Source of the DNA: an uncultured Prevotellaceae bacterium | GTDB lineage: Bacteria > Bacteroidota > Bacteroidia > Bacteroidales > Muribaculaceae | Assembly: GCA_900318645.1 (NCBI GenBank) | Contig: ONLH01000009.1 | Coordinates: forward strand, 1 to 64,000 | DNA: 64,000 nucleotides | Direction: 5' to 3' | Part shown: positions 26,780 to 35,432 of the stretch, piece by piece | Numbering within the stretch: position 1 is the first letter of the stretch | Layout: every line of letters starts with the position of its first letter | Made by a program: the position numbers and the translations under genes | The notes under the pieces: model-generated | The model's database searches: none | The model's input: only the letters and a program-made list of their open reading frames with translations | What the model was told of the DNA's origin: nothing

Positions 26780-28204
26780 ATGAAAGGTAAAAATAGTTTG
26801 TTGGCGCTGGCTTTCAGTGTCTTAGCGTTGGTGAGCGTTGCCGCTACCCCCGATTGGCAGCCTCAAGTGGACCAGCTGATTGCCCAGGGTGAATTTGCCC
26901 GTGCTGAGAAATTGATGAAGTCCCTTCCCAAGAAGGTCCGCGTTGCCGATGCCGTCCGCATCGACTCGCTACGCACCATCATGCAGCGCATTCGCTCCGA
27001 CTTCCGCATCACCCCCGAGGAGGGCGTGAAGAAGATCCGTGAGAAAATGCCCGAGGCCACCGACGCCCAAATCCAGCACTGGAAAGACACCCGCGCCCTC
27101 GAGGTGATGAACATCGACGGTAAGGAGATGTGGTTCCGCAAGAGCGTGGGCAACCTCTGGCTGCTGGGCAAGGAGTTTGCCGCACAGAATGCTGCCGATA
27201 ATCACGAAAGCTTCCTCACGCGCCGCAAGTATTACCTGGAGGCGATGCACACTCCTGCCGATGCGAACAACGTCCGCGACTGGCGCCATGTCAACATTAC
27301 CTTTACCCTCGATGTGGATGCCGATGCCATTCCCGCTGGCGAGACCCTGCGCGTGTGGATGCCGTTCCCCTATGAGAACCTGCGCCAGCGCAACATCCGC
27401 CTCGAGAACAGTAACCGCCCTGTGACCTTCAGCGAGGGAAGTCTCCACCATACGGTCTATATGGAGGCTGTGGCCGAGAAAGGTAAACCCACCCACTTTG
27501 AATACACCTTCTCCTACGACGTGGGAGAGCGCCATTACAGCCAGCAGGACCTCATCGCCATGCTCGAGCCGTACAACAAGAACAGTGAGGTGTACAAGCG
27601 CTACACGGGCGATGAGCCTCGTCACGTCATCATTACCGATGAGATGCGCGCCCTGGCCCGCAAGATTGTCGGCAGCGAGACCAACCCGGTTCTTCAGGCT
27701 GCAAAGATCTACGAGTGGATCGGCTATAACCTGCCTTGGGCCGGAGCTCGTGAATACAGCACCCTGGCCAACATCCCCCAGTATGTCATCGAGAACAATC
27801 ACGGTGACTGCGGCCAGGTCGGCTTGCTTTACATCACGCTGGTGCGTTCCCTCGGCATTCCCGCTCGTTGGGAAAGCGGCTGGATGCTGCACCCCGATGA
27901 AATCAACTGGCACGACTGGTGCGAGACCTATTTCGAAGGCATCGGTTGGATTCCGACTGATCCTTCCTTCGGTCGCAGTGCCGTCGGAACCACGCTCAAC
28001 GACTACTATGCCACGGGTATCGATGTGTACCGCATGGCAACCAACGAGGGAGTGGGCGACAAGTTGAGTCCCCCCAAGACCTACATCCGCAGCGAGACTG
28101 TCGATTTCCAGCCCGGTGAAGTCGAGTGGCGCAAGGGCAATATCTTCTATGACAAGTGGGACAGCCATCTGAAAGTCAATTCAATAACTCCTATAAAGAA
28201 ATGA
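26780..28204 (+). CDS. Exported transglutaminase-like protein
   Basis: 474 residues with a signal peptide (MKGKNSLLALAFSVLALVSVAA). The C-terminal half is a transglutaminase-like cysteine-protease fold: catalytic Cys in NHGDCGQVGLLY, His in INWHDWCETYF and Asp in WIPTDPSFG. The N-terminal 300 residues have no catalytic motif that I recognise and begin with a helical region (FARAEKLMKSLPKKVRV). Its stop codon overlaps the start of the SH3-NlpC/P60 gene by 4 nt. With the neighbouring endopeptidase and Ala-Glu epimerase, a role in cleaving peptides, perhaps murein-derived, is likely; the bond cut is not known. Confidence 0.85.
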   Translation: MKGKNSLLALAFSVLALVSVAATPDWQPQVDQLIAQGEFARAEKLMKSLPKKVRVADAVRIDSLRTIMQRIRSDFRITPEEGVKKIREKMPEATDAQIQHWKDTRALEVMNIDGKEMWFRKSVGNLWLLGKEFAAQNAADNHESFLTRRKYYLEAMHTPADANNVRDWRHVNITFTLDVDADAIPAGETLRVWMPFPYENLRQRNIRLENSNRPVTFSEGSLHHTVYMEAVAEKGKPTHFEYTFSYDVGERHYSQQDLIAMLEPYNKNSEVYKRYTGDEPRHVIITDEMRALARKIVGSETNPVLQAAKIYEWIGYNLPWAGAREYSTLANIPQYVIENNHGDCGQVGLLYITLVRSLGIPARWESGWMLHPDEINWHDWCETYFEGIGWIPTDPSFGRSAVGTTLNDYYATGIDVYRMATNEGVGDKLSPPKTYIRSETVDFQPGEVEWRKGNIFYDKWDSHLKVNSITPIKK

Positions 28205-29355
28205 ACATCAAGTCATTAATCATTGTAATGGTACTGGCTGTGATGAGCATCACAGCCTTCGCGGTAACGCCTGTCGAGGCACTTAAGGACCTCAAGCAAC
28301 GCATCGCTCCCGACAAGAGAACTGCCGTGTGGGACGTCACTGCATCACAGCAGGACGGTAAGTGGGTGCTCTCAGGTACGGTGGGCACTCAGGCCCAGAA
28401 GAATGCCATCTTGGCAGCGATGCTCAAGAATGGCTACAGCAGATACACCGACAAAATCACCGTCCTCGAGAACGGTATTCCTGCAGATCGCAAGTGGGCA
28501 CAGGTCAAGCTGAGCATCGCCACCTTACGTACCGAGCCTAAGCACAGCGCCGAGATGGCGACCCAGGGCATCATGGGCTCTCCGGTCAAAGTTCTAGAGA
28601 AGTGTGATGACTGGTACCGTGTCCAGATGGCGGACGATTACATCGCCTATGTCCCCGAGAGCTCTCTCGCTTTCAAGACCGACGCTCAGATGAAGGCTTG
28701 GCGCAAGGCCAAACGCTACATCGTCACGACTTACGATTCAAGACTCGTGACCCAGGCCAATGGCGACGAGACCGTGAGCGATCTGGTGATGGGCAACATC
28801 CTAGAATACAAGGCCGCTCAGGGCGGATGGCTCAAATTGGCTACGCCTGACGGTAGGGTAGGATGGGTGGCTGCCGCCGATGTGGCAGAACTCTCGCAGT
28901 GGAGCCAGCAAGGCTTTAATGCCGCCCAGATTGAGAAGACCGCTCGCCGCATGATGGGCTCCGGCTACCTTTGGGGTGGAACGACGACCAAGGTCACCGA
29001 CTGTTCGGGACTCACCAAGGTCGCTTACCTGAGTAACGGCATCATCCTGCAGCGTGACGCTTCACAGCAGGCGCTCACGGGCAAAATTATGAAGAAGGGC
29101 ACCGACTGGCGTCAGTATGAGACGGGCGACCTCTTGTTCTTCGGTAACGAGAAGACGGGCCGCGTGACTCACGTGGGTCTCTACCTGCGCGATGGCAAGT
29201 ACATTCACTGCTCGGGACAGGTCAAAATCAACAGCCTGATTCCCACGGTAAGTGATTATCCCTATCTCTATTCCCCGATCACTGCCAGCCGCATCAAGGG
29301 TATGGTGGGGACCAAGGGCATTGTAGCTCTCAAGAATCACCCCTGGTTCTTCTAG
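28201..29355 (+). CDS. SH3-NlpC/P60 murein endopeptidase
   Basis: 384 residues. The ATG at 28201 overlaps the previous stop and begins a signal peptide (MNIKSLIIVMVLAVMSITAFA). Two bacterial SH3-like domains (about 105-160 and 180-235, RVQMADDYIAYVPESS; GWLKLATPDGRVGWV) precede the NlpC/P60 domain. That domain carries the catalytic Cys in TDCSGLTK, the His in RVTHVGLYL and a third polar residue in YIHCSG. Enzymes of this layout (YkfC-like) cut the gamma-D-Glu-diamino acid bond of murein peptides and release L-Ala-D-Glu, the substrate of the epimerase encoded next. Confidence 0.92.
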   Translation: MNIKSLIIVMVLAVMSITAFAVTPVEALKDLKQRIAPDKRTAVWDVTASQQDGKWVLSGTVGTQAQKNAILAAMLKNGYSRYTDKITVLENGIPADRKWAQVKLSIATLRTEPKHSAEMATQGIMGSPVKVLEKCDDWYRVQMADDYIAYVPESSLAFKTDAQMKAWRKAKRYIVTTYDSRLVTQANGDETVSDLVMGNILEYKAAQGGWLKLATPDGRVGWVAAADVAELSQWSQQGFNAAQIEKTARRMMGSGYLWGGTTTKVTDCSGLTKVAYLSNGIILQRDASQQALTGKIMKKGTDWRQYETGDLLFFGNEKTGRVTHVGLYLRDGKYIHCSGQVKINSLIPTVSDYPYLYSPITASRIKGMVGTKGIVALKNHPWFF

Positions 29356-29421
29356 TTAAAAGAGTCCATAATGACTTTAAAGACATTAATTTGTAAACTC
29401 TAAATTTTTAAACTCAAAATA

Positions 29422-30588
29422 ATGGATCGCAGAAAATTTATCGCAGGAATGGGACTGACGGCCATCGCCGCAGCTTCTCCCGTATCAATCGACGCCGTCG
29501 AGCGTGTAGCTAAGAAAGGACGCCGTCGCCCCGTCCCCCGTGTCAACCAGATTCCCAAGACGGGGAAACTGAAACTGTCGTTCTTCCCTTATGAACTCAA
29601 GTTGCGCCATGCCTTTAACTTGGCGCGTTACAGCCGCACCACCACGCCCGATGTCCAGGTGACTCTGGAATATGAGGGCGTCAAGGGATATGGCGAGGCT
29701 TCAATGCCGCCCTATCTGGGCGAGAGCGTTGAGAGTGTGACCACATTCCTCAACAAGCTTGACCTTGACCAGTTCAACGACCCCTTCCGCATCGAGGACA
29801 TCCTGAGTTATGTGGACAGCGTGGACGAGAACAACCGCGCCGCCAAGGCCAGTATCGATATCGCCCTGCACGACCTGCTGGGCAAGATTATGGGACAGCC
29901 CTGGTACAAGATTTGGGGCTATAATCCCGACAAGACGCCCGTGACAAGTTTCACCATCGGCATCGACACTCCCGAGGTGGTTCGTCAGAAGGTGGAAGAG
30001 GCTCGTCCCTACAAGCTCATCAAGGCAAAGATGGGTTTGGATCAGGACCAGGCAACAATCAACATCATCAACGAGATGATGCCTGACGTGCCCATCTGTG
30101 TCGATTGCAACCAGGGATGGAACGACAAGGAATATGCGCTGGAGATGTGCCACTGGCTCAAGGAGCATAACTGTATCTTCGTTGAGCAGCCCTTCGACAA
30201 AACATGGCTTGACGAGACTGCTTGGCTGCGCGAGCGCTCTCCGCTGCCCATCATCGCCGACGAGGCCTTCCAGCGTCTTCCTGACATCGTCAAGTTCAAG
30301 GGTGTCTATGACGGCATCAACATTAAGTTGATGAAGAGCACCGGCCTGTACGAGGCCCACAAGATGGTGACCCTTGCACGTGCCCTCGACATGAAGGTGA
30401 TGATTGGTTGTATGACCGAGACCTCATGTGCCGTGACTGCTGCCGCCAACCTGTCTCCCGTTGTGGATTATGCTGACTTGGACGGCAACCTGCTCATCGC
30501 CAACGACCGCTTTACCGGAATGACCGTCGAGAATGGCAAGATCACTCTCCACGACCGTCCCGGCCTGGGCATTCAGTTATTGAAGTAA
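29422..30588 (+). CDS. Exported L-Ala-D/L-Glu dipeptide epimerase
   Basis: 388 residues, enolase superfamily. The N-terminus (MDRRKFIAGMGLTAIAAAS) looks like a twin-arginine signal, so the enzyme would fold in the cytoplasm before export. The first catalytic Lys pair is in LIKAKMG, the metal ligands in CVDCNQGW, FVEQPF and IADEAF, and the second-half Lys in NIKLMKSTGL. It racemises the Glu of L-Ala-D-Glu so that ordinary peptidases can use it. The preceding NlpC/P60 enzyme would produce this dipeptide, so the two form a murein-peptide salvage route, as in ykfB/ykfC of Bacillus. Here it appears to run in the periplasm. Confidence 0.92.
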   Translation: MDRRKFIAGMGLTAIAAASPVSIDAVERVAKKGRRRPVPRVNQIPKTGKLKLSFFPYELKLRHAFNLARYSRTTTPDVQVTLEYEGVKGYGEASMPPYLGESVESVTTFLNKLDLDQFNDPFRIEDILSYVDSVDENNRAAKASIDIALHDLLGKIMGQPWYKIWGYNPDKTPVTSFTIGIDTPEVVRQKVEEARPYKLIKAKMGLDQDQATINIINEMMPDVPICVDCNQGWNDKEYALEMCHWLKEHNCIFVEQPFDKTWLDETAWLRERSPLPIIADEAFQRLPDIVKFKGVYDGINIKLMKSTGLYEAHKMVTLARALDMKVMIGCMTETSCAVTAAANLSPVVDYADLDGNLLIANDRFTGMTVENGKITLHDRPGLGIQLLK

Positions 30589-30619
30589 AAAAGATATTTA
30601 AATATAAAAACTATAAACG

Positions 30620-30650
30620 AACAGCTAAAGCCTAATAGCTAAAAGCTAAA
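30620..30650. repeat. CTAAA-type short repeat
   Basis: AGCTAAAGC, CTAATAGCT, AAAAGCTAAATAG units between the epimerase and esterase genes. Confidence 0.4.
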
Positions 30651-30654
30651 TAGA

Positions 30655-31458
30655 ATGAACAAACCATATTGGGGACTTTGGGGTCTCCTCTTGACTGCAC
30701 TCATTTTCTTTGTGGTCTTGTCTTTTTGGCAGGACGGCATCCGTATTGGCAGTTTTGAGCTCAAGACGGCATCGTTTGCAAGTGACTTGGGTGCTCCCAT
30801 GAAACATCACAAAGTAGTTAAAAATACCAAAGCTGACGCCGATGGGAAATCGGCCGAGGAACAGCAGGCCAAGGATTGGCGTGCCCCCCTTGATACTACC
30901 GCCAAGAGTATCCTCTTCATCGGTGACTCAATGCTCGAGGGACTGGCGCCTCGTTTGGCAAAGTACTGTGACAAGAATGGCCACACCTTGGTTGAGGTCA
31001 TCTGGTACAGTAGTTCAACCAAGGTCTGGGGTGAGTCGGGTCGTCTGGCGGAACTCATCGCCAAGTATAAACCCAACTACATCTTCATCTGCCTGGGAGC
31101 CAACGAGCTCTATGTCACTGATATCAAACGGGCGCGGCGCCATTATGTTAAGAAGATTTTGGCCGAGGTAGGCGATATTCCTTATGTCTGGATAGGCCCT
31201 CCCAACTGGGACGAGGACACAGGTATCAACGACCTGATTGAGCAAGAAGTCGATGAGGGCTGTTTCTACTTGAGTGCTCACGACCAATTTGAACGCAGCC
31301 GCGACGGAGCGCATCCCACGCGCACATCGGCTCATCTGTGGATGGACCGTGTCGTCAAGTGGTTGGGAGAGAAAGGGGCTCATCCCATTCGTCTTGGCTA
31401 TCCGGGCGAGGGGACTAGCCGTGCTTCACATATAGTTATCTATCAACCCCCAAAGTAA
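30655..31458 (+). CDS. SGNH/GDSL-family esterase or acetyltransferase
   Basis: 267 residues with an N-terminal membrane anchor (about 5-28, WGLWGLLLTALIFFVVLSF) and a periplasmic SGNH domain. Block I is ILFIGDSMLEG (catalytic Ser), the Gly block is near WYSSSTKVWGESG, the Asn block is CLGANELYV and block V is RDGAHPT (Asp-His). The last residue of its stop codon is only 4 nt before the MBOAT gene, so this resembles a PatB/AlgX-type partner that moves an acetyl group from the membrane MBOAT onto a polymer outside the cell. The polymer could be peptidoglycan, given the upstream genes, or an exopolysaccharide. Confidence 0.85.
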   Translation: MNKPYWGLWGLLLTALIFFVVLSFWQDGIRIGSFELKTASFASDLGAPMKHHKVVKNTKADADGKSAEEQQAKDWRAPLDTTAKSILFIGDSMLEGLAPRLAKYCDKNGHTLVEVIWYSSSTKVWGESGRLAELIAKYKPNYIFICLGANELYVTDIKRARRHYVKKILAEVGDIPYVWIGPPNWDEDTGINDLIEQEVDEGCFYLSAHDQFERSRDGAHPTRTSAHLWMDRVVKWLGEKGAHPIRLGYPGEGTSRASHIVIYQPPK

Positions 31459-31462
31459 TGCC

Positions 31463-32938
31463 ATGATACTTGACTCAATCGACATAACTCAGATGCTGTC
31501 GCTGTTTGCTTTCAACCGCGACGAGCCCATGCTGTTCACCAGTGGACTATTCTGGATTTTGTTCCTGTTGTTCCTGCCGGTTTACGCATTCCTCAAGTCA
31601 AGACGCAAGAAGATGATGCTCTTTGTCATCGCCTTCAGCCTTTACTTCTTCTACAAGTCCAGTGGCATCTTTTTCCTCTTGCTCGTGGCGACATCCATCT
31701 TCGACTGGTGGGTGGCTCAGTTCATCGAGTCTAGCAAGAACCGTACCGAGCGGCGCATTGCCCTCACGGTCTCCTTGTTATTCTCCCTGGGCATTCTGCT
31801 GTACTTCAAGTATGGCAACTTCTTCATGTTCAATATTGAAGAACTCATCGGCGGCAACTTCCAGCCCATGGACCTCATCATGCCGGTTGGCATCTCATTC
31901 TATACGTTCCGCACCATCAGCTATGTGGTCGATGTCTATAGAGGCAAGATACAGCCGGTCGATGACTATCTTGACCACCTTTTCTTCCTGTCCTATTTCC
32001 CATGCCTCGTGGCTGGCCCCATTGTCCGTTCCTGTGACTTCAATCCCCAGGTGCAGGCCAACAAGCCCGCCACGCGCGAGATGATCTACGGTGGTCTGTT
32101 CCTCGTCATGCTGGGTATCTTGAAGAAGGCGGTCTTCGCCGACTACATCGCCCAGTACAACAACATCGCCTTCGGCAACCCAACGGGCTACACGGGATTC
32201 GAATTGTTAATGGCTGTCCTAGGCTTCACGATGCAGATTTATTGTGACTTCTCGGGCTATAGCGATATGGCCATCGGTCTGAGCAGCATCATGGGATATG
32301 ACTTGGGCATTAACTTCAATTATCCCTACCGCTCCCTCAACGTGACCGAGTTCTGGCACCGTTGGCACATCTCGCTCTCCACATGGCTGCGTGACTATGT
32401 TTATATCCCCCTGGGAGGCAATCGTAAGGGCAAAGTACGCCAGCACTTCAACCTCATGGTCACCATGCTGCTTGGTGGTTTGTGGCATGGTGCGGCTTGG
32501 ACCTTCGTCGTTTGGGGTGCAGGTCACGGCATAGCCTTGTGTATCCACAAGCTGTGCAAGCCTTGGCTTGACACCATCGCCAGCACTCGCTTCACCCGCT
32601 TTGTCTCCTGGCTGTTGACATTCAGTTTCGTCGCCTTCTTGTGGATCTTCTTCCGAGCTAACACGTTTCAGGCAGCAGGGCACATCATTACCAACATCGT
32701 CACCGACTTCGAGTGGGCTTACGTGCGCGTATTCCTGGCGCGTCGCAGCACCTGGTGCATAATGTTGGCCATCATCTTCGGCCTCCATTTTGTCCCTGTT
32801 CAAATATGGAACCGGTTGCGTGAACGCTTCATTGCTGCCCCCTGGTGGCTCAAGCTGGTCATCTTCATCGTCCTCATCCAACTCGTCCTCCAGTTCGCCA
32901 GCGCCACCGTCCAGCCCTTCCTCTACTCCCAGTTCTAG
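31463..32938 (+). CDS. MBOAT-family O-acyltransferase (AlgI/PatA type)
   Basis: 491 residues with about ten to twelve membrane segments. MBOAT hallmarks are MPVGISFYTFRTISYVVDVYRG, the NVTEFWHRWHISLSTWLRDYVYIPLGGNR block and the catalytic His in GGLWHGAAWTF. It carries acyl, usually acetyl, groups from cytoplasmic donors across the inner membrane. The directly preceding SGNH protein is the likely acceptor or transferase. Together they would O-acetylate a cell-wall or surface polysaccharide. The conserved AlgI fold is complete, and the length is normal. Confidence 0.93.
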   Translation: MILDSIDITQMLSLFAFNRDEPMLFTSGLFWILFLLFLPVYAFLKSRRKKMMLFVIAFSLYFFYKSSGIFFLLLVATSIFDWWVAQFIESSKNRTERRIALTVSLLFSLGILLYFKYGNFFMFNIEELIGGNFQPMDLIMPVGISFYTFRTISYVVDVYRGKIQPVDDYLDHLFFLSYFPCLVAGPIVRSCDFNPQVQANKPATREMIYGGLFLVMLGILKKAVFADYIAQYNNIAFGNPTGYTGFELLMAVLGFTMQIYCDFSGYSDMAIGLSSIMGYDLGINFNYPYRSLNVTEFWHRWHISLSTWLRDYVYIPLGGNRKGKVRQHFNLMVTMLLGGLWHGAAWTFVVWGAGHGIALCIHKLCKPWLDTIASTRFTRFVSWLLTFSFVAFLWIFFRANTFQAAGHIITNIVTDFEWAYVRVFLARRSTWCIMLAIIFGLHFVPVQIWNRLRERFIAAPWWLKLVIFIVLIQLVLQFASATVQPFLYSQF

Positions 32939-32957
32939 CGCCCCCCAGCACCCGAGC

Positions 32958-33074
32958 CCGTGCCGTCCCCGTTGGGACACCCCCTCCGTGCCCGTGCTAT
33001 TTCTGTTGGGACGCCCCCTCCGTGTCCGTGCCGCCCCCGTTGGGACACTCCTTTCGTGTCCGTGCTGTTTCCGT
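32958..33074 (+). repeat. 34-bp tandem repeat, 3.4 copies
   Basis: Three full units at 32958-32991, 32992-33025 and 33026-33059 and a partial fourth to 33074. Each starts CCGTGC and carries the core GTTGGGAC; differences are mostly C/T transitions. It ends directly on the GTATT foot of GTA-hairpin copy 8. Confidence 0.85.
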
Positions 33075-33094
33075 ATTCCGAGCTACCAGCTCGG
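33073..33094 (+). repeat. GTA-hairpin repeat, copy 8
   Basis: GTATT foot, arms CCGAGCT / AGCTCGG, loop ACC. Confidence 0.65.
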
Positions 33095-33140
33095 ACCACC
33101 CGCCCCGCTCCCAGCTCTTCAATCCCGTTAAATAACTCTA

Positions 33141-33177
33141 ATATCCCTCAAGGTCTTGCGCTGTTGAGGGATATTTT
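33141..33177 (+). terminator. Stem-loop overlapping the glyS promoter
   Basis: Arms ATATCCCTCAA (33141-33151) and TTGAGGGATAT (33164-33174), then TTT. The glyS -33 box lies in its loop. Confidence 0.7.
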
Positions 33178-33186
33178 GTACCTTTG
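33156..33186 (+). promoter_or_regulatory. glyS promoter
   Basis: TTG (33156-33158), 20-nt spacer, TACCTTTG (33179-33186). ATG at 33235. Confidence 0.8.
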
Positions 33187-33234
33187 CGGCTTGGTTACAA
33201 GAAAATTATCAAAAACAATTATACAAACAGAACA

Positions 33235-34779
33235 ATGGCAAAACAGGAAGACGTTTTCAAGAAGATCGTTTCACACGCCAAGGAATATGGCTTTGTGTTC
33301 CCCTCAAGTGAGATTTATGACGGCCTCGGCGCAGTGTATGACTATGCTCAGAATGGCGTTGAGCTCAAGAACAATATCAAGCGTTACTGGTGGGAGGCAA
33401 TGACCCTGCTTCACGAGAACATCGTGGGCATCGACAGCGCTATCTTCATGCACCCCACTATCTGGAAGGCATCAGGTCACGTTGACGCATTCAACGACCC
33501 CTTGATTGACAACCGCGACAGCAAGAAGCGCTACCGCGCCGATGTCCTCATCGAGGACGAAATCGCCAAGATCGAGGAGAAGATGAACAAGGAGTGCGAG
33601 AAGGCTGCCAAGCGCTTCGGTGACAAGTTCGACGAGGCGATGTTCCGTGCTACCAATCCCCGCGTCCTCGAGAACCAGAAGAAGCGTGACGAGCTGCATG
33701 CCCGTTACGAGAAGGCTATGAACGACAATGACCTCGCCGAGTTGAAGCAGATCATCGTTGATTACGAGATTGTAGATCCCGTCAGCGGTACCAAGAACTG
33801 GACCGACGTTCGTCAGTTCAACCTCATGTTCAAGACCCAGATGGGCAGCAGCGCCGACGCCACCATGGACGTCTATCTGCGTCCCGAGACGGCTCAAGGT
33901 ATCTTCGTTAACTTCCTGAACGTCCAGAAGACCGGCCGCATGCGCATCCCCTTCGGCATCGCACAGATCGGTAAGGCCTTCCGTAACGAGATCGTGGCCC
34001 GTCAGTTCATCTTCCGTATGCGCGAGTTTGAACAGATGGAGATGCAATTCTTTGTACGTCCTGGTGAGGAGTTGAAGTGGTTCGACTACTGGCGTGAACA
34101 GCGCCTCCGTTGGCACAAGGCCCTCGGTCTGGGTGATGAGAAGTATCGTTTCCACGACCACGAGAAATTGGCCCACTATGCCAACGCCGCTACCGACATC
34201 GAGTTCAAGATGCCCTTCGGCTTCAAGGAGGTAGAGGGTATCCACAGCCGCACCGACTTCGACCTGAGCCAGCACGCCAAGTTCTCTGGCAAGAAGATTC
34301 AGTACTTCGACGCCGAACTCAACGAGAGCTACATTCCCTATGTCATCGAGACTTCCATTGGCGTGGACCGTATGTTCCTCTCGGTGATGTGCTCCAGCTA
34401 CGAGGAGCAGCAGCTTGACGGTGGCGACACCCGCGTGGTGCTTCACTTGCCCAAGGCTCTCGCTCCCATTAAGTGCGCCATCCTGCCGCTCGTCCGCAAG
34501 GACGGCATGCCCGAGAAGGCCCACGAAATCATGAACATGTTGAAGTTTGACTTCGCCTGCCACTACGAGGATAAGGACACCGTCGGCAAGCGTTATCGTC
34601 GTCAGGATGCCATCGGCACCCCCTATTGCATCACCGTCGATGGTCAGACCCTCGAGGACAACACCGTCACCCTGCGTGATCGTGACACCATGCAGCAGGA
34701 GCGCGTCGCCATTGCCGACCTCCCCGCTATCCTCGCCCGCGAGTGCAGCCTCAACAATGTTCTCCGCAAACTGATGTAA
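33235..34779 (+). CDS. glyS: Glycyl-tRNA synthetase, alpha2 type
   Basis: 514 residues from MAKQEDVFKKIV; an earlier in-frame Met (33184) lies right after the promoter and is less likely. This is the single-chain dimeric class II enzyme. Motif 1 region IYDGLGAVYDYAQNGVELKNNIK, RPETAQGIFVNFLN, motif 2 FRNEIVARQFIFRMREFEQMEMQ and motif 3 ETSIGVDRMFLSVM are all clear, followed by the anticodon-binding domain (LPLVRKDGMPEKAHEI). It charges tRNA-Gly. The FKBP lipoprotein gene follows after 22 nt and is probably in the same transcript. Confidence 0.97.
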   Translation: MAKQEDVFKKIVSHAKEYGFVFPSSEIYDGLGAVYDYAQNGVELKNNIKRYWWEAMTLLHENIVGIDSAIFMHPTIWKASGHVDAFNDPLIDNRDSKKRYRADVLIEDEIAKIEEKMNKECEKAAKRFGDKFDEAMFRATNPRVLENQKKRDELHARYEKAMNDNDLAELKQIIVDYEIVDPVSGTKNWTDVRQFNLMFKTQMGSSADATMDVYLRPETAQGIFVNFLNVQKTGRMRIPFGIAQIGKAFRNEIVARQFIFRMREFEQMEMQFFVRPGEELKWFDYWREQRLRWHKALGLGDEKYRFHDHEKLAHYANAATDIEFKMPFGFKEVEGIHSRTDFDLSQHAKFSGKKIQYFDAELNESYIPYVIETSIGVDRMFLSVMCSSYEEQQLDGGDTRVVLHLPKALAPIKCAILPLVRKDGMPEKAHEIMNMLKFDFACHYEDKDTVGKRYRRQDAIGTPYCITVDGQTLEDNTVTLRDRDTMQQERVAIADLPAILARECSLNNVLRKLM

Positions 34780-34801
34780 AGGCTAAATGCTTAACAAAGA
34801 A

Positions 34802-35338
34802 ATGAAGAAGTTTTTCTATACAGTCATCATGGCAATCGTGGCGGTCACGATGCTTGACTCCTGCTTGGGAAAGACCGTTGAGGACGAGTACAAGAGTTGG
34901 CGTGAGTCCAACGAGACATGGTTCCAGCAGCAGATGGCATCAGGCCAGTACACCGTGCTCACGGCACCATGGGATGCCTCGGCCAAGACGCTTATCCGCT
35001 GGCACAATGACACCATGCTGACCAAGGGCAACCTCAAGCCTCTTCTCACGTCCACTGTCGATGTGAAGTACCACTTGAGCCTTTATAACGGCACACCTGT
35101 GGACTCGTCTTATTATATGACCACTCCAGCAGACAGCATCTATCGTTCCGTTGTCAATCAGAACGTTGAGGGCTGGATGATTGCCCTCACGCGCATGCAC
35201 GTGGGAGACAGTTGCACCGTCATAGTCCCTTATCAGCAAGGCTACGCTTCTACCAAGAAGTCCGACGAACTCGTGCCCTACAGCACCCTCGTCTTCAAGA
35301 TGAAGCTCGTGGACATCTACAAGTACAGAGCCAATTGA
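34802..35338 (+). CDS. FKBP-type peptidyl-prolyl isomerase lipoprotein
   Basis: 178 residues from the second Met (MKKFFYTVIMAIVAVTMLDSC), which gives a lipoprotein signal with Cys 21. Residues about 75-178 form an FKBP fold: VDSSYYMTTPADSIYRSV, then GWMIALTRMHVGDSCTVIVPYQQGYAS and the final LVFKMKLVDI. It would assist folding of exported proteins on the periplasmic side. The GIPPN loop of classic FKBPs is replaced, which is common in Bacteroidetes lipoproteins, so activity is uncertain. It is co-directional with glyS and followed by a strong terminator. Confidence 0.82.
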   Translation: MKKFFYTVIMAIVAVTMLDSCLGKTVEDEYKSWRESNETWFQQQMASGQYTVLTAPWDASAKTLIRWHNDTMLTKGNLKPLLTSTVDVKYHLSLYNGTPVDSSYYMTTPADSIYRSVVNQNVEGWMIALTRMHVGDSCTVIVPYQQGYASTKKSDELVPYSTLVFKMKLVDIYKYRAN

Positions 35339-35357
35339 CGATTGCTCATCAATAACA

Positions 35358-35386
35358 AGAAAAGCGGGCCCATAGCCCGCTTTTCT
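35358..35386. terminator. Bidirectional terminator
   Basis: Arms AGAAAAGCGGGC and GCCCGCTTTTCT with loop CCATA, between convergent genes. Confidence 0.9.
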
Positions 35387-35402
35387 GTTATCAATTGTTG
35401 TG

Positions 35403-35424
35403 GTATTGCGGGCCATTGGCCCGT
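35403..35424 (+). repeat. GTA-hairpin repeat, copy 9
   Basis: GTATT foot, arms GCGGGCC / GGCCCGT, loop ATT. Confidence 0.65.
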
Positions 35425-35432
35425 ATGCCGAT

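Noticed and set aside
26969-28168. 399-codon minus open frame opposite the transglutaminase gene
   Set aside because: Shadow of a gene with clear catalytic motifs on the other strand.
32958-33074. CRISPR array
   Set aside because: Units are contiguous 34-bp tandem copies without spacers, and no cas genes are present.
32790-33135. Pro/Ser-rich + strand ORFs across the 34-bp repeats
   Set aside because: Open only because the tandem repeat lacks stop codons; they overlap the end of the MBOAT gene in another frame.
33472-34563. 363-codon minus open frame opposite glyS
   Set aside because: Shadow of glyS; no domain is recognisable.
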